64,000 bases of DNA, taken from assembly GCF_008330945.1 (NCBI RefSeq), contig NZ_CP043488.1, positions 2,020,501-2,084,500 of the forward strand, written 5' to 3'. The position numbers and the translations under genes were made by a program. Positions 47,072 to 55,818 of this stretch are shown one piece after another. How positions within the stretch are numbered: the first letter of the stretch is position 1; every line of letters begins with the position of its first letter. Below the pieces are notes generated by a model. The model saw nothing but the letters and a program-made list of their open reading frames with translations, ran no database searches and was not told the origin of the DNA. The DNA is from Labrys sp. KNU-23. Lineage in GTDB: Bacteria; Pseudomonadota; Alphaproteobacteria; Rhizobiales; Labraceae.

Positions 47072-48136
47072 TCAGCGGGCGCGCTGCAGCATGCCGAAGA
47101 GGTCGCGCGGATCGTCGGGGTCGGCGATCATGTCGAGCTCCTGGTAAAAATCGGTGCCGACGATCTGAGCGCGCAGATAGCGCAGGGCCGAGAAGTCCTC
47201 GATGGCGAAGCCGACGCTGTCGAACAAAGTGATTTGGCGCTCGTCGCGCCGGCCCGGCACCTGGCCGGTGACGACCTGCCAGAGCTCGGTGATCGGGTAG
47301 GAGCGATCCATCTGCTGGATCTCGCCCTCGATCCAGGTCTGCGGCGGATATTCCACGAAGCAGTCGGCGCGCAGGAGGATGTCCTTGTGCAGCTCGGTCT
47401 TGCCGGGGCAGTCACCGCCGATGGCGTTGATATGGATGCCGGGGCCGACCATGTTGTCGGTGAGGATGGTGGCGAACTGCTTGTCCGCGGTGCAGGTGGT
47501 GACGATGGCGGCGCCCTCGATCGCCTGCTGCGAGGAGGTGCAGGCCACCACGGTGAGGCCGCTGCCCTGCAGGTTGCGGGCGGTCTTCTCGGTCGCCCGG
47601 GGATCGATGTCGTAGAGCCTGACGGTGTCGATGCCGCATACCGCCTTCATGGCGAGGGCCTGGAACTCGGCCTGGGCGCCATTGCCGATCATCGCCATCA
47701 CCTTGCCGCCGGTTACCTTGTCACCTTTGGGCGCGAGGTGGCGGGCGGCCATGGCCGAGGTCGCGGCGGTGCGCAGCGCCGTCAGCAGCGTCATCTCGGT
47801 CAGCAGCACTGGATAGCCGGTCGCGACATCGGCGAGCAGGCCGAAGGCGGTGACGGTCTGCAGGCCCTCGGCAGTGTTTTTCGGGTGGCCGTTGACATAT
47901 TTGAAGCCGTAGATGGTGCCGTCCGAGGTCGGCATCAGCTCGATCACGCCGTCGCGCGAATGGCTGGCGACGCGCGGGGTCTTGTCGAAGCTCTCCCAGC
48001 GGCCGAAATCCTCCTCGATCAGGTCGGTGAGTTCGGCCAGCACCCGCTCGATACCGAGATGGTGGACGAGGCGCATCATGTTCTCGACGCTGACGAAAGG
48101 CACCATCGCCTTCTCGGAGGGCAGGGGAGCGGTCAT
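47072..48136 (-). CDS. ocd: Ornithine cyclodeaminase
   Basis: A 354-residue NAD-dependent enzyme that converts ornithine to proline and ammonia. Visible marks are RVASHSRDGVIELMPTSDG near residue 60 with FKYVNGHPKN (substrate-binding lysine), the Rossmann turn AMIGNGAQAEFQALA near 155 and NAIGGDCPGKTEL near 245. The length and these features match the ornithine cyclodeaminase/mu-crystallin family. It sits upstream of ctlX on the same strand and is divergent from an Lrp-type regulator, a common arrangement for arginine/ornithine catabolic genes. Confidence 0.94.
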   Translation of the reverse strand: MTAPLPSEKAMVPFVSVENMMRLVHHLGIERVLAELTDLIEEDFGRWESFDKTPRVASHSRDGVIELMPTSDGTIYGFKYVNGHPKNTAEGLQTVTAFGLLADVATGYPVLLTEMTLLTALRTAATSAMAARHLAPKGDKVTGGKVMAMIGNGAQAEFQALAMKAVCGIDTVRLYDIDPRATEKTARNLQGSGLTVVACTSSQQAIEGAAIVTTCTADKQFATILTDNMVGPGIHINAIGGDCPGKTELHKDILLRADCFVEYPPQTWIEGEIQQMDRSYPITELWQVVTGQVPGRRDERQITLFDSVGFAIEDFSALRYLRAQIVGTDFYQELDMIADPDDPRDLFGMLQRAR

Positions 48137-48259
48137 CGAAGGATCCCGGATCGGTCAACACTGGTATTATTTGTAGGCCGTACGAATGTTCACCGAAATC
48201 GCAATCCTGTGCTAGATCCGTCAGAACATTGAACAGATTGCCAGGTCGGATTGCAAAAA

Positions 48260-48718
48260 ATGTCAGCCACAGGCAAGGACGCCGAAACGGTCAAGTATAT
48301 TCCCGACGCACTCGACCGCCGGATCATCGCCCATCTGCGCACCGATGGCCGGGCTTCCCTCTCCAAGCTCGCCGATGCCCTGGGCGTGGCGCGCGGCACG
48401 GTGCAGAACCGGCTCGATCGCCTGATCGAGACCGGCACGCTGCTCGGCTTCACCGCCCGCGTCCGCGAGGATCACGACATGGATGCGGTACACGCGGTGA
48501 TGATGATCGAGGTGGTCGGCAAATCGACCACGCAGGTCATCCGCAAATTGCGGGGCCTGCCGGAAGTCCACACCTTGCACACCACCAACGGCAATTGGGA
48601 CCTGGTCGCCAATATCCGCGCCTCCAGCCTTGCGGAGTTCGACCGCGTGCTGCGCGACGTCCGCATGATCGACGGGGTGTCGAACAGCGAGACGAGTTTG
48701 CTGCTGAGCAGTGTGTGA
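48260..48718 (+). CDS. Lrp/AsnC-family transcriptional regulator
   Basis: A 152-residue feast/famine regulator. The N-terminal winged helix is seen in DRRIIAHLRTDGRASLSKLADALGVARGTVQNRLDRL in parts (residues 15-55), followed by an RAM domain with VHAVMMIEVVGKS and TTNGNWDLVANI. ATG 48260 is used. It is divergent from ocd, with a 123-base intergenic region that probably holds its binding sites, and so is the likely regulator of ocd-ctlX in response to an amino acid such as ornithine or arginine. Confidence 0.94.
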   Translation: MSATGKDAETVKYIPDALDRRIIAHLRTDGRASLSKLADALGVARGTVQNRLDRLIETGTLLGFTARVREDHDMDAVHAVMMIEVVGKSTTQVIRKLRGLPEVHTLHTTNGNWDLVANIRASSLAEFDRVLRDVRMIDGVSNSETSLLLSSV

Positions 48719-48770
48719 GGGATGGCTGCTGGCTTCATGCATTCCGCTTAGCAGGAAGAGGCTCGACTAT

Positions 48771-48934
48771 CCCTCCCCGGTTTCGGGGAGGTCACACACA
48801 CAACTTGTGTGTGCTGGGCCCGAAGGGTCGGGTGGGGGAGCGTGGCGCAAACGCTTCTGGAGTTGACAGGTCGGCGCCACGCTCCCCCTTCCGTCGCTGC
48901 CATGCAGCGACACCTTCCCCGAAACCGGGGAAGG
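48771..48934. repeat. Palindrome cluster, left copy flanking the molybdenum hydroxylase operon
   Basis: A cluster of GC-rich dyads: CCCTCCCCGGTTTCGGGGAGG at the left, a CACACAA/TTGTGTG dyad, GTGGGGGAGCGTGGCGC paired with GCGCCACGCTCCCCC, CGTCGCTGC/GCAGCGAC and CCTTCCCCGAAACCGGGGAAGG at the right. The right-hand 60 bases are nearly identical, in inverted orientation, to 51852-51912 beyond the hydroxylase genes. Confidence 0.7.
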
Positions 48935-49105
48935 ATTTCCGCGCTTTATCCGCGACACGAGAGATCCGTGCATCGGGCAACTGAAGGCGCCATGCGCGCC
49001 ACACCGGCTTGTGATCGGTTGAGCCCTTGCCCCGACAGGCCTAGGCTGATTGTCTGGAACGACTCCAAGGAGGGGATATGCCCTTCCGACTCGCAGGAGA
49101 CTGCC

Positions 49106-49558
49106 ATGGCCTATACCATCAAGATCAACGGAACCGCCCACACCATCGATGCCGATGGCGACACGCCGCTTTTATGGGTGCTGCGTGACATTCTGGGCAT
49201 GACGGGCACCAAGTTCGGCTGCGGTGCCGCCTTGTGCGGCGCCTGCACGGTGCATGTCGACGGCACGGCGACGCGTTCCTGCATCACGCCGCTGGAAAGC
49301 GTCGGCGAGAGCGCCGTCACCACCATCGAGGCGATCGGCGAAACCCCGCAGGGCAAGGCCCTGCAGAGGGCCTGGCTCGATCTCGAAGTGGTGCAGTGCG
49401 GCTATTGCCAGTCCGGCCAGCTGATGTCGGCCGCGGCCCTGCTCACGGCCACGCCCAAGCCAAGCGACGAGGACATTGATGCCGCCATGTCCGGCAATGT
49501 CTGCCGCTGCGGCACCTATCAGCGTATCCGCGCCGCCATCCATCACGCCGCTGCTTGA
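49106..49558 (+). CDS. Small [2Fe-2S] subunit of a molybdenum hydroxylase (isoquinoline 1-oxidoreductase type)
   Basis: A 150-residue electron-transfer subunit. The N-terminal plant-ferredoxin-like cluster is bound by [17 protein letters not shown] (residues about 39-54) and the second cluster by QCGYCQSGQ and [12 protein letters not shown] in the C-terminal helical domain. It has no FAD domain partner in the operon, which is typical of isoquinoline oxidoreductase-like enzymes that pass electrons to a membrane cytochrome. ATG 49106 follows a CAGGAGA ribosome site. It overlaps the short leader of the large-subunit gene. Confidence 0.93.
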   Translation: MAYTIKINGTAHTIDADGDTPLLWVLRDILGMTGTKFGCGAALCGACTVHVDGTATRSCITPLESVGESAVTTIEAIGETPQGKALQRAWLDLEVVQCGYCQSGQLMSAAALLTATPKPSDEDIDAAMSGNVCRCGTYQRIRAAIHHAAA

Positions 49559-49572
49559 GGGAGGAAGGGATC

Positions 49573-51744
49573 ATGCCCGACGGTACCGATACACGTCTCG
49601 ATCGCCGCGCCTTCCTGAAGGCGGGAGCCGCCATCGGCGGCGGCTTCATTCTCACGCTCGCTCTGCCGCCGCTGGCCGGATCGCCGGTGGCCGCGGCCGA
49701 AGCCAAGGATTTTGCGCCCAACGCCTTCATCCGCATCGACAGGCAGGGCCTGGTGACGCTGGTGATGCCGATGGTCGAGATGGGGCAGGGCGTCTACACC
49801 GCCCAGGCCATGCTGCTGGCCGAGGAGCTGGAGGTCGGCCTCCACCAGGTCAAGCTCGAACATTCCCCGCCCGACGACAAGCTCTACGGCAATGCCCTGC
49901 TCGGCAGCCAGGCGACGGGGGGCTCCACCACCATACGCGCCTTCTGGCAGCCCTTGCGGCAGTCCGGCGCGGCCGCCCGCACTATGCTGGTCGCCGCCGC
50001 CGCCAAGCGCTGGAACGTCGATGCGGCCAAGCTGACGGCCCGCGATGGCGCCGTGCTCAATCCGGCCAGCAATGCCACGCTGAACTATGGCGAACTGGCC
50101 GACGAGGCCGCCACCATGCCGGTGCCCGCGCCCGAGAGCCTCAAGCTCAAGGACCCCAAGGACTTCAAGCTCCTGGGCACTCCCGCCAAGCGGCTGGATA
50201 CGCCGGACAAGGTGGTCGGCAAGGCCGAGTTCGGCATCGACGTCAAGCTGCCCGGCATGAAGGTCGCCGCCATCGCCATCTCGCCGGTGTTCGGCGGCAA
50301 GCCCAAATCCGTGGACGACAAGGCGGTGCTCGCCGTCAAGGGCGTCAGGCAGGTGGTCAAGACCGACGATGCCGTCGCCGTGGTCGCCGACCATATGGGC
50401 GCGGCCAAGAAGGGCCTCGCCGCCGCCAACATCACCTGGGACGACGGGCCGCACGCCAAGGTCGACAGCGCTGAGATCGTCAGCCAGCTCACCGAGGCTT
50501 CCAAGCAGCCGGGCGCGGTGGCGCGCAACGAGGGCGACACCGCCAAGGCCCTGGCCGGCGCGGCCAAGAAGCTCGAAGCCATCTACCAGGTGCCCTTCCT
50601 CGCCCATGCCGCCATGGAGCCGATGAACTGCACCGTGCATGTGCGCAAGGATGGCTGCGAGGTCTGGGTCGGCACGCAGGTGCCCACCATGGCCCAGGCG
50701 GTTGCCGCCGAGATCACCGGCCTGCCCAAGGACAAGGTCAAGGTCTACAACCACCTGATCGGCGGCGGCTTCGGGCGCCGGCTGGAGGCGGACGGCGTCG
50801 CCCGCGCCGTCAAGGTCGCGCAGCAGGTCGACGGGCCGGTGAAGGTGATCTGGAGCCGCGAGGAAGACATCCAGCACGACATGTACCGGCCCTATTATTT
50901 CGACCGGATGTCGGCCGGGCTCGACGCTTCGGGCAAGCCGGTGGCCTGGACCCATCGTATTTCCGGTTCCTCCATCCTGGCCCGCTACTTCCCGCCGGCC
51001 TTCAAGGACGGCATCGATTCCGATGCGGTGGAAGCGGCGGCCGAGCCGCCCTATGCCCTGCCCAACATCCATGTCGACTATGTCCGGGTGGAGCCGCCGG
51101 GCATCCCGACCTCCTGGTGGCGCGGCGTCGGGCCGACGCACAACGTCTTCGTGGTCGAGAGCTTCATGGACGAGCTGGCCGCTGCCGCCAAGGCGGATCC
51201 GGTCGCCTATCGCAAGGAGCTGCTCGCCCATAATCCGCGGGCGCTCGGCGTGCTGACGCTGGCGGCCGAGAAGGCGGGCTGGGGCCAGCCCCTGCCCAAG
51301 GGGCGCGGGCGCGGCGTCTCGGTGCAGTTCGCCTTCGGCAGCTTCATGTCGATGGTGGCCGAGGTCGAGACGGCGGCCGACGGCACGCTCAAGGTGCATC
51401 GCCTCACCTGCGCCGTCGATTGCGGCCTGCAGGTCAATCCCGACACCATCGCCGCGCAGGTCGAGGGCGGCGCGATCTTCGGCCTCACGGCTGCACTGCA
51501 CGGCGCCATCACCCTGAAGGACGGCCGGGTGGAGCAGGGCAATTTCGACACCTATTTGCCCATGCGCATCGACGAGGTACCGGTGGTCGAGACCCATCTG
51601 GTCAAGAGCACCGAGGCCCCTGGCGGCATCGGCGAGACGGCGACTGTCGCCGTCGGCCCCGCCGTCGCCAACGCCGTCTTCGCCGCCACCGGCAAGCGCG
51701 TGCGCACTTTGCCGATCGACACGGATGCGCTGAAGACCGGGTGA
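49573..51744 (+). CDS. Large molybdopterin-binding subunit of a molybdenum hydroxylase (isoquinoline 1-oxidoreductase type)
   Basis: A 723-residue catalytic subunit from ATG 49573. A twin-arginine-like signal (LDRRAFLKAGAAIGGGF, residues 8-24) suggests export to the periplasm with its partner. Molybdopterin-site segments such as VEMGQGVYTAQAMLLAEELE, GGGFGRRLEADGVARA, RGVGPTHNVFVVESFMDE and the C-terminal GGIGETATV are present. Enzymes of this type hydroxylate aromatic N-heterocycles or oxidise aldehydes with water as oxygen source. The substrate cannot be fixed. The operon is two genes, with palindrome clusters on either side. Confidence 0.92.
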   Translation: MPDGTDTRLDRRAFLKAGAAIGGGFILTLALPPLAGSPVAAAEAKDFAPNAFIRIDRQGLVTLVMPMVEMGQGVYTAQAMLLAEELEVGLHQVKLEHSPPDDKLYGNALLGSQATGGSTTIRAFWQPLRQSGAAARTMLVAAAAKRWNVDAAKLTARDGAVLNPASNATLNYGELADEAATMPVPAPESLKLKDPKDFKLLGTPAKRLDTPDKVVGKAEFGIDVKLPGMKVAAIAISPVFGGKPKSVDDKAVLAVKGVRQVVKTDDAVAVVADHMGAAKKGLAAANITWDDGPHAKVDSAEIVSQLTEASKQPGAVARNEGDTAKALAGAAKKLEAIYQVPFLAHAAMEPMNCTVHVRKDGCEVWVGTQVPTMAQAVAAEITGLPKDKVKVYNHLIGGGFGRRLEADGVARAVKVAQQVDGPVKVIWSREEDIQHDMYRPYYFDRMSAGLDASGKPVAWTHRISGSSILARYFPPAFKDGIDSDAVEAAAEPPYALPNIHVDYVRVEPPGIPTSWWRGVGPTHNVFVVESFMDELAAAAKADPVAYRKELLAHNPRALGVLTLAAEKAGWGQPLPKGRGRGVSVQFAFGSFMSMVAEVETAADGTLKVHRLTCAVDCGLQVNPDTIAAQVEGGAIFGLTAALHGAITLKDGRVEQGNFDTYLPMRIDEVPVVETHLVKSTEAPGGIGETATVAVGPAVANAVFAATGKRVRTLPIDTDALKTG

Positions 51745-51850
51745 GCTCTCACTCATCCGGATGCCTTGAAAAGAGGAATGCGACCAGCCTTCTCCACGAA
51801 GTGGCTGGCGAATTCAGACTTGTGGCGCCCTCAGTATAGAGCACTGATAT

Positions 51851-51997
51851 CCTTCCCCGGTTTCGGGGAAGGTGTCGCTGCATAGCAGCGACGGAAGGGG
51901 GAGAGTGGCGCTAACGGGTCAGAAAATGGCGAGATCGCGCCGCTCGACCCCACCCGACCTCGCTGCGCTCGGCCACCCTCCCGAAGTCGGGGAGGGA
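51851..51997. repeat. Palindrome cluster, right copy flanking the molybdenum hydroxylase operon
   Basis: It starts CCTTCCCCGGTTTCGGGGAAGG, continues TGTCGCTGCATAGCAGCGAC and GGAAGGGGGAGAGTGGCGCT, and ends with CCCTCCCGAAGTCGGGGAGGG. It is the inverted counterpart of 48771-48934. The two copies therefore bracket the hydroxylase genes as a 3-kb unit with inverted ends. Confidence 0.7.
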
Positions 51998-52012
51998 TTC
52001 CTGCGCTTTACT

Positions 52013-52121
52013 TGTTAGAGCGTTTTCCAGAAAAGTTGATAGACTTTTCGATTAAGAAAACGCGCCAAAACAAAAGGTTAGAGGAAAAGGGCGATTCAAC
52101 CAAATCGCACTTTGCTCTAGC
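52013..52121. repeat. MITE-like element with TAGAGC...GCTCTA ends
   Basis: A roughly 110-base AT-richer element starting TTAGAGCGTTTTC and ending TTTGCTCTAG, with an inner GCGTTTTC/GAAAACGC dyad and a second AACCAAATCGC segment. The ends match those of the IS630 element at 31997-33051 over TAGAGC, and TA dinucleotides bound it. It may be a non-autonomous relative. It is a candidate only. Confidence 0.5.
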
Positions 52122-52172
52122 GTTGAGATGTGTGAATTCGATAGCCTCTTCGCGGAGAGGGCTGGTCGGACC

Positions 52173-53351
52173 CTACTCCGCAGGACCCTTGCTCGCCGGC
52201 CCACCGCCGAGCCCCAATGTCGCCGTCAGCTCCCGGGCGGCCGCGGCGCCGGCGCGGTTGGCGCCGATGGTCGAGGCCGAGGGGCCGTAGCCGACCAGAT
52301 GGATGCGCGGATCGCGGGCGACCTCGGTCGCCAGGCGGCCGGCCATCACGATGCCGCCATCGTCCTCGCGGATCTGCAGGGGCGCCAGGTGGTCGAGCGA
52401 GGAACGAAAACCAGTGCACCACAGGATGACGTCGACCTTCTCCTCGCTGCCATCGGCCCAGCGCACGCCCTCGGGCGTGATCGCGCTGAACATCGGCCGG
52501 CGCGCCAGCACGCCCCGCTCGCGTGCGGCCCGCAGGGCCGGGGTGAGGGGCAGGCCGGTGACCGAAACGATCGAGCCGGGGATGAGGCCGCGCCTTACCC
52601 GGTCCTCGACGAGGGCGACGGCGGCCCGCCCGTCCTCGGGCGTGAACGGCCTGTCGCGGAACTGCGGCTCGCGGCGGGTCACCCAGAGCGTCTCGGTCAC
52701 GCGCGAGATCTCGTCGAGGATCTGCACGGCCGAGATGCCGCCGCCGACCACCAGGACGCGCTCGCCGGCGAAGGCTTCGGCGGTCTGGTAGTCGCGGGTG
52801 TGGAGCTGGCGCCCCTTGAAGCGCTTCCGGCCGGGATAGTCGGGAATATAGGGCGTTTCCCAGGTGCCGGTCGCATTGATGAGGCCGCGGGCCGAAAAGG
52901 TCTCCCGGTCCGTCTCGACCCGGAAGCGGCCGCTGCGCTCGCACACCACCTTGACCGCCACAGGCCGGTAGACCGGCAGCTCGAACTTGCGCTCATAGGC
53001 CTCGTAATAGCGCGGCACCGCCTCCGAGGCCGGCACCTCGGTGAGGCCGGGATCGATGATATCGGCAAAGGCCATGCCGGGCAGATCGTGCACGCGGTTG
53101 ACGGTGCTCAGCGTCAGGGACGGCCAGCGATATTGCCACGCTCCGCCCGGCGAAGGCGCCTTGTCGAGCACCAGGAAGCCGCGACCCGCCGGCAGGCCGA
53201 GCTCGTGCAAATGATAGGCACTCGACAGCCCGGCCTGGCCGGCGCCGATCACCACGATGTCCACCTTATAGGCGAAGTGGACGTCCCGCGCGGTTGCCGG
53301 ATCGGTGGGGGGCGAAGCGGCATGCGCCCCGTCTTCATCATGCTTAGCCAT
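52173..53351 (-). CDS. Flavin-dependent monooxygenase (FMO/CzcO-like NAD(P)-FAD enzyme)
   Basis: A 392-residue two-dinucleotide-binding protein. The FAD-binding turn DIVVIGAGQAGLSSAYHLH is near residue 31 and the NADP turn VLVVGGGISAVQILDEI near 200. Between them KGRQLHTRDYQ resembles the FxGxxxH identifying sequence of flavin monooxygenases. ATG 53351 is preferred over upstream in-frame starts because it puts the FAD turn at the expected distance. Family enzymes oxygenate N or S atoms or ketones. It is divergent from the HTH regulator gene at 53486. Confidence 0.88.
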   Translation of the reverse strand: MAKHDEDGAHAASPPTDPATARDVHFAYKVDIVVIGAGQAGLSSAYHLHELGLPAGRGFLVLDKAPSPGGAWQYRWPSLTLSTVNRVHDLPGMAFADIIDPGLTEVPASEAVPRYYEAYERKFELPVYRPVAVKVVCERSGRFRVETDRETFSARGLINATGTWETPYIPDYPGRKRFKGRQLHTRDYQTAEAFAGERVLVVGGGISAVQILDEISRVTETLWVTRREPQFRDRPFTPEDGRAAVALVEDRVRRGLIPGSIVSVTGLPLTPALRAARERGVLARRPMFSAITPEGVRWADGSEEKVDVILWCTGFRSSLDHLAPLQIREDDGGIVMAGRLATEVARDPRIHLVGYGPSASTIGANRAGAAAARELTATLGLGGGPASKGPAE

Positions 53352-53485
53352 GGCGCGAGAGTGGAGATCGGCTTCCCCAAATTCAAGAGGGTGGAAACGG
53401 GGCTCGATTCTTCGGCGAGATTGCATCCCGCAGCCCGAATTCGTATAAAGCAAGCTGATGCTTTGAATATAATCCGTAGAGGATC

Positions 53486-54154
53486 ATGTCGACGTCGGAG
53501 CTGGAAAATTCGCGCCTGCAGGCGCGCTCGGGACCCGATCGCCTGTTGCTTCTCCTGAAGACGAGGGGACAGCAGACCGCGGCTAGGCTCGGGCAGGCGA
53601 TCGGCACGACCGGCGAGAACGCCCGGCAGCAATTGACGAAGCTCGCCGCCGAAGGCCTGGTCGAGACCGAATCGGTTGCCAAGGGCGTCGGTCGCCCCTC
53701 CCAGTTCTGGCGTCTGACGGCGCAGGGACATGGTCGCTTCCCCGATGCCCATGCCGAGCTGACGGTGAATTTGCTGCGCAATATCCGCGATCTGCTCGGA
53801 CCCGAGGCGCTCGAACGCCTGATCGCGGCGCGCGAGGACGAGATGCGTGCAGCCTACCGCACCGAGCTTGGCCCGGTGGAGGGCGCGCGCGCGCGCGTGG
53901 CCGCGCTCGCCGAAATTCGTACGCGCGAAGGCTACATGGCCGAGCAGTGCCCCGCCGAGGATGGCGGGGGCTGGCTCCTCATCGAAAACCATTGTCCGAT
54001 CTGCGCGGCTGCCACGGCCTGCGAGGGCTTCTGTCGCTCGGAACTCGCCATTTTCCGTGAAATGCTCGGGCCGCGCTGCTCGGTTGAGCGAACCGAACAC
54101 ATCGTCCATGGCGCCCGGCGCTGCGCCTATCGTATTCGGGAAGAGGTCCCGTAG
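53486..54154 (+). CDS. HTH transcriptional regulator with C-terminal cysteine cluster (COG2345/SufR-like)
   Basis: A 222-residue regulator. Residues 15-75 form a winged helix (LLLLKTRGQQTAARLGQAI) with a long effector region after it. Near the C-terminus, NHCPICAAATACEGFCRSEL is followed after 24 residues by CSVERTEH and GARRCAYRI, so several cysteines are placed like those binding an iron-sulfur cluster in SufR-type proteins. It is divergent from the flavin monooxygenase by 134 bases and upstream of an MFS gene, either of which could be its target. An iron-sulfur or redox sensor role is inferred. Confidence 0.85.
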   Translation: MSTSELENSRLQARSGPDRLLLLLKTRGQQTAARLGQAIGTTGENARQQLTKLAAEGLVETESVAKGVGRPSQFWRLTAQGHGRFPDAHAELTVNLLRNIRDLLGPEALERLIAAREDEMRAAYRTELGPVEGARARVAALAEIRTREGYMAEQCPAEDGGGWLLIENHCPICAAATACEGFCRSELAIFREMLGPRCSVERTEHIVHGARRCAYRIREEVP

Positions 54155-54426
54155 GCAGCGCTGCTCCCGCTGCGCAGGCGCCCTGGCCGAGCGCGTACTT
54201 CGGGCGGTGCTTGGCGCTCCGCCTGCCAGGGCGGGCCGATGCCGGGGCATTTTGTGATTTGACGGAATCGGCAGGAAACGCAGAGTCGCGACAGAACAAG
54301 GCGTTAGAGCGCAGCCGTTCCGCCGGGAACGCAGTTTGCTCGAGCTCTGTCGTCAAAAAGGTGGCGCGCCGGCCCAGCGGACGAGGCTGGTGGTAAGCAC
54401 CCGCTGGTAAAGGGAAGGATTGCCTG
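54155..54426. other. Spacer with interspersed repeat upstream of the MFS gene
   Basis: About 270 bases between the regulator and MFS genes. Roughly 100 bases (54246-54345) are a copy of the two-hairpin repeat family, listed separately. An ATG-proximal AAGGAT lies before the MFS start. No gene is seen. Confidence 0.5.
54246..54345 (+). repeat. Interspersed repeat of about 100 bases, copy 2
   Basis: It shares with copy 1 the leader GCATTTTGTGATTTG, a gap, a GTTAGAGCGCAGCCGTTCC arm and the ending GGGAACGCAGTTTGCTC. The first hairpin is weaker than in copies 1 and 3. It is in the same orientation as copy 1. Confidence 0.6.
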
Positions 54427-55737
54427 ATGAGCGCCATGGCGGAGCGGGAAGAGCACGCGCTCGAAACGTCGACCGTACGGACCGTATCCTGGCGCCTGCT
54501 GCCACTCCTGATGCTGGCCTATCTCCTGGCCTATCTCGACCGCGTCAATCTCGGCTTTGCCGCCTTGACCATGAACGATGAACTGAAGTTTTCGCCCCTG
54601 GTGTTCAGCTGGGGCGCCGGCATTTTCTTCATCGGCTATTTTCTCTTCGAGGTGCCAAGCAACGTCATCCTGCACCGGGTCGGCGCCAGCCGCTGGATTG
54701 CCCGCATCATGGTGACCTGGGGCATCGTTTCGGCGTTGATGGCGCTGGTTTCCGGGCCGGTGAGCTTCTACGTGCTGCGTTTCCTGCTCGGCGTGGCGGA
54801 GGCCGGCTTTTTTCCGGGCATCATCCTCTACCTGACCTATTGGTATCCGGCCAAATATCGCGCTCGCATCCTGGCCGCCTTCGCCGTCGCGGTGCCGGTA
54901 TCGACCATGATCGGCGCGCCAATTTCCGGCTATCTGCTCGGCATGGACGGCGTCGGCGGTCTCAAGGGCTGGCAATGGCTCTTCATTCTGGAGGGCCTGC
55001 CGGCAGTCCTGCTTGGCATCGTGACCTGGTTCTATCTCACTGACCGCCCGGCGACCGCCGGTTGGCTCGGCCCCGAACAGAAGCAATGGCTCTCCGATCG
55101 CCTGGAACGGGAAGAGACCGCCAGGAGGGCCGCGCATCATATGAGCCTGCGCCAGGCCCTGGCCTCGCCGAGGGTCCTCGTGCTGAGCCTGGTCTATTTC
55201 GGCTTCGTCGGAGCGCTCTACGGCATGCAGTTCTGGCTGCCGCAGATCGTGAAGGCCTTCGGCCTCAGCAACATCCAGACCGGCTTCGTGACGGCGATCC
55301 CCTATGTGTTCGGCTCGATTGCGATGGTGCTCTGGGCACAGCATTCGGACCGAACCCGCGAGCGGATCTGGCATGTCGCCCTCCCGCTCTTCCTCATCGC
55401 CCTGTCCCTGGCGGTGGCCAGTGCCCTTGCCGATCCCGTCCTGACCATGATCGCCCTGACCGCGGCGGCCATCGGCGTCTTCTGTACGTTTTCCCTGTTC
55501 TGGACCCTGCCGACGGCCTTCCTGAGCGGGGCATCGGCGGCGGCCGGCATCGCGCTGATCAATTCGATCGGCAATCTCGCCGGCTTCGGCGGGCCCTATC
55601 TGATCGGCTGGTTCAAGGACCAGACGGGCGGCACCGCCATGGGACTGCTGGCGCTGTCGCTCCTGCCGCTTGTCTCGGCCCTGCTGGTGCTGGGCCTGGG
55701 GCATGATTCGAAAACGGAATTCGTTGCCGCCGAATGA
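54427..55737 (+). CDS. MFS transporter of the anion:cation symporter (ACS) type
   Basis: A 436-residue major-facilitator protein with twelve hydrophobic segments. The first loop has LAYLDRVNLGFAALTMNDEL, the ACS-type signature of phthalate/tartrate/glucarate permeases. The motif A-like loop between TM2 and TM3 (VPSNVILHRVGASRWIARIMV) and the RFLLGVAEAGFFPGIILYLTYWYP stretch around TM4-5 fit the family. It would take up organic anions by proton symport; the substrate is unknown. It stands alone after the regulator gene. Confidence 0.92.
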   Translation: MSAMAEREEHALETSTVRTVSWRLLPLLMLAYLLAYLDRVNLGFAALTMNDELKFSPLVFSWGAGIFFIGYFLFEVPSNVILHRVGASRWIARIMVTWGIVSALMALVSGPVSFYVLRFLLGVAEAGFFPGIILYLTYWYPAKYRARILAAFAVAVPVSTMIGAPISGYLLGMDGVGGLKGWQWLFILEGLPAVLLGIVTWFYLTDRPATAGWLGPEQKQWLSDRLEREETARRAAHHMSLRQALASPRVLVLSLVYFGFVGALYGMQFWLPQIVKAFGLSNIQTGFVTAIPYVFGSIAMVLWAQHSDRTRERIWHVALPLFLIALSLAVASALADPVLTMIALTAAAIGVFCTFSLFWTLPTAFLSGASAAAGIALINSIGNLAGFGGPYLIGWFKDQTGGTAMGLLALSLLPLVSALLVLGLGHDSKTEFVAAE

Positions 55738-55818
55738 AAGGCCCGGCGCGGCAGGCGAAAGGGAACGTGCCCGATCCCGACCGCCGTGCAGGTCCTCAGT
55801 ATTGGCGCGGCGCCGGCG

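Noticed and set aside
49543-51756. A 737-codon minus-strand frame opposite the molybdenum hydroxylase large subunit.
   Set aside because: The plus frame has molybdopterin-site motifs and a Tat-like signal; the minus frame has none.
48771-52000. GC-rich repeat clusters considered as a CRISPR array.
   Set aside because: The units are palindromes of different types in two inverted clusters, without regularly spaced direct repeats or cas genes.
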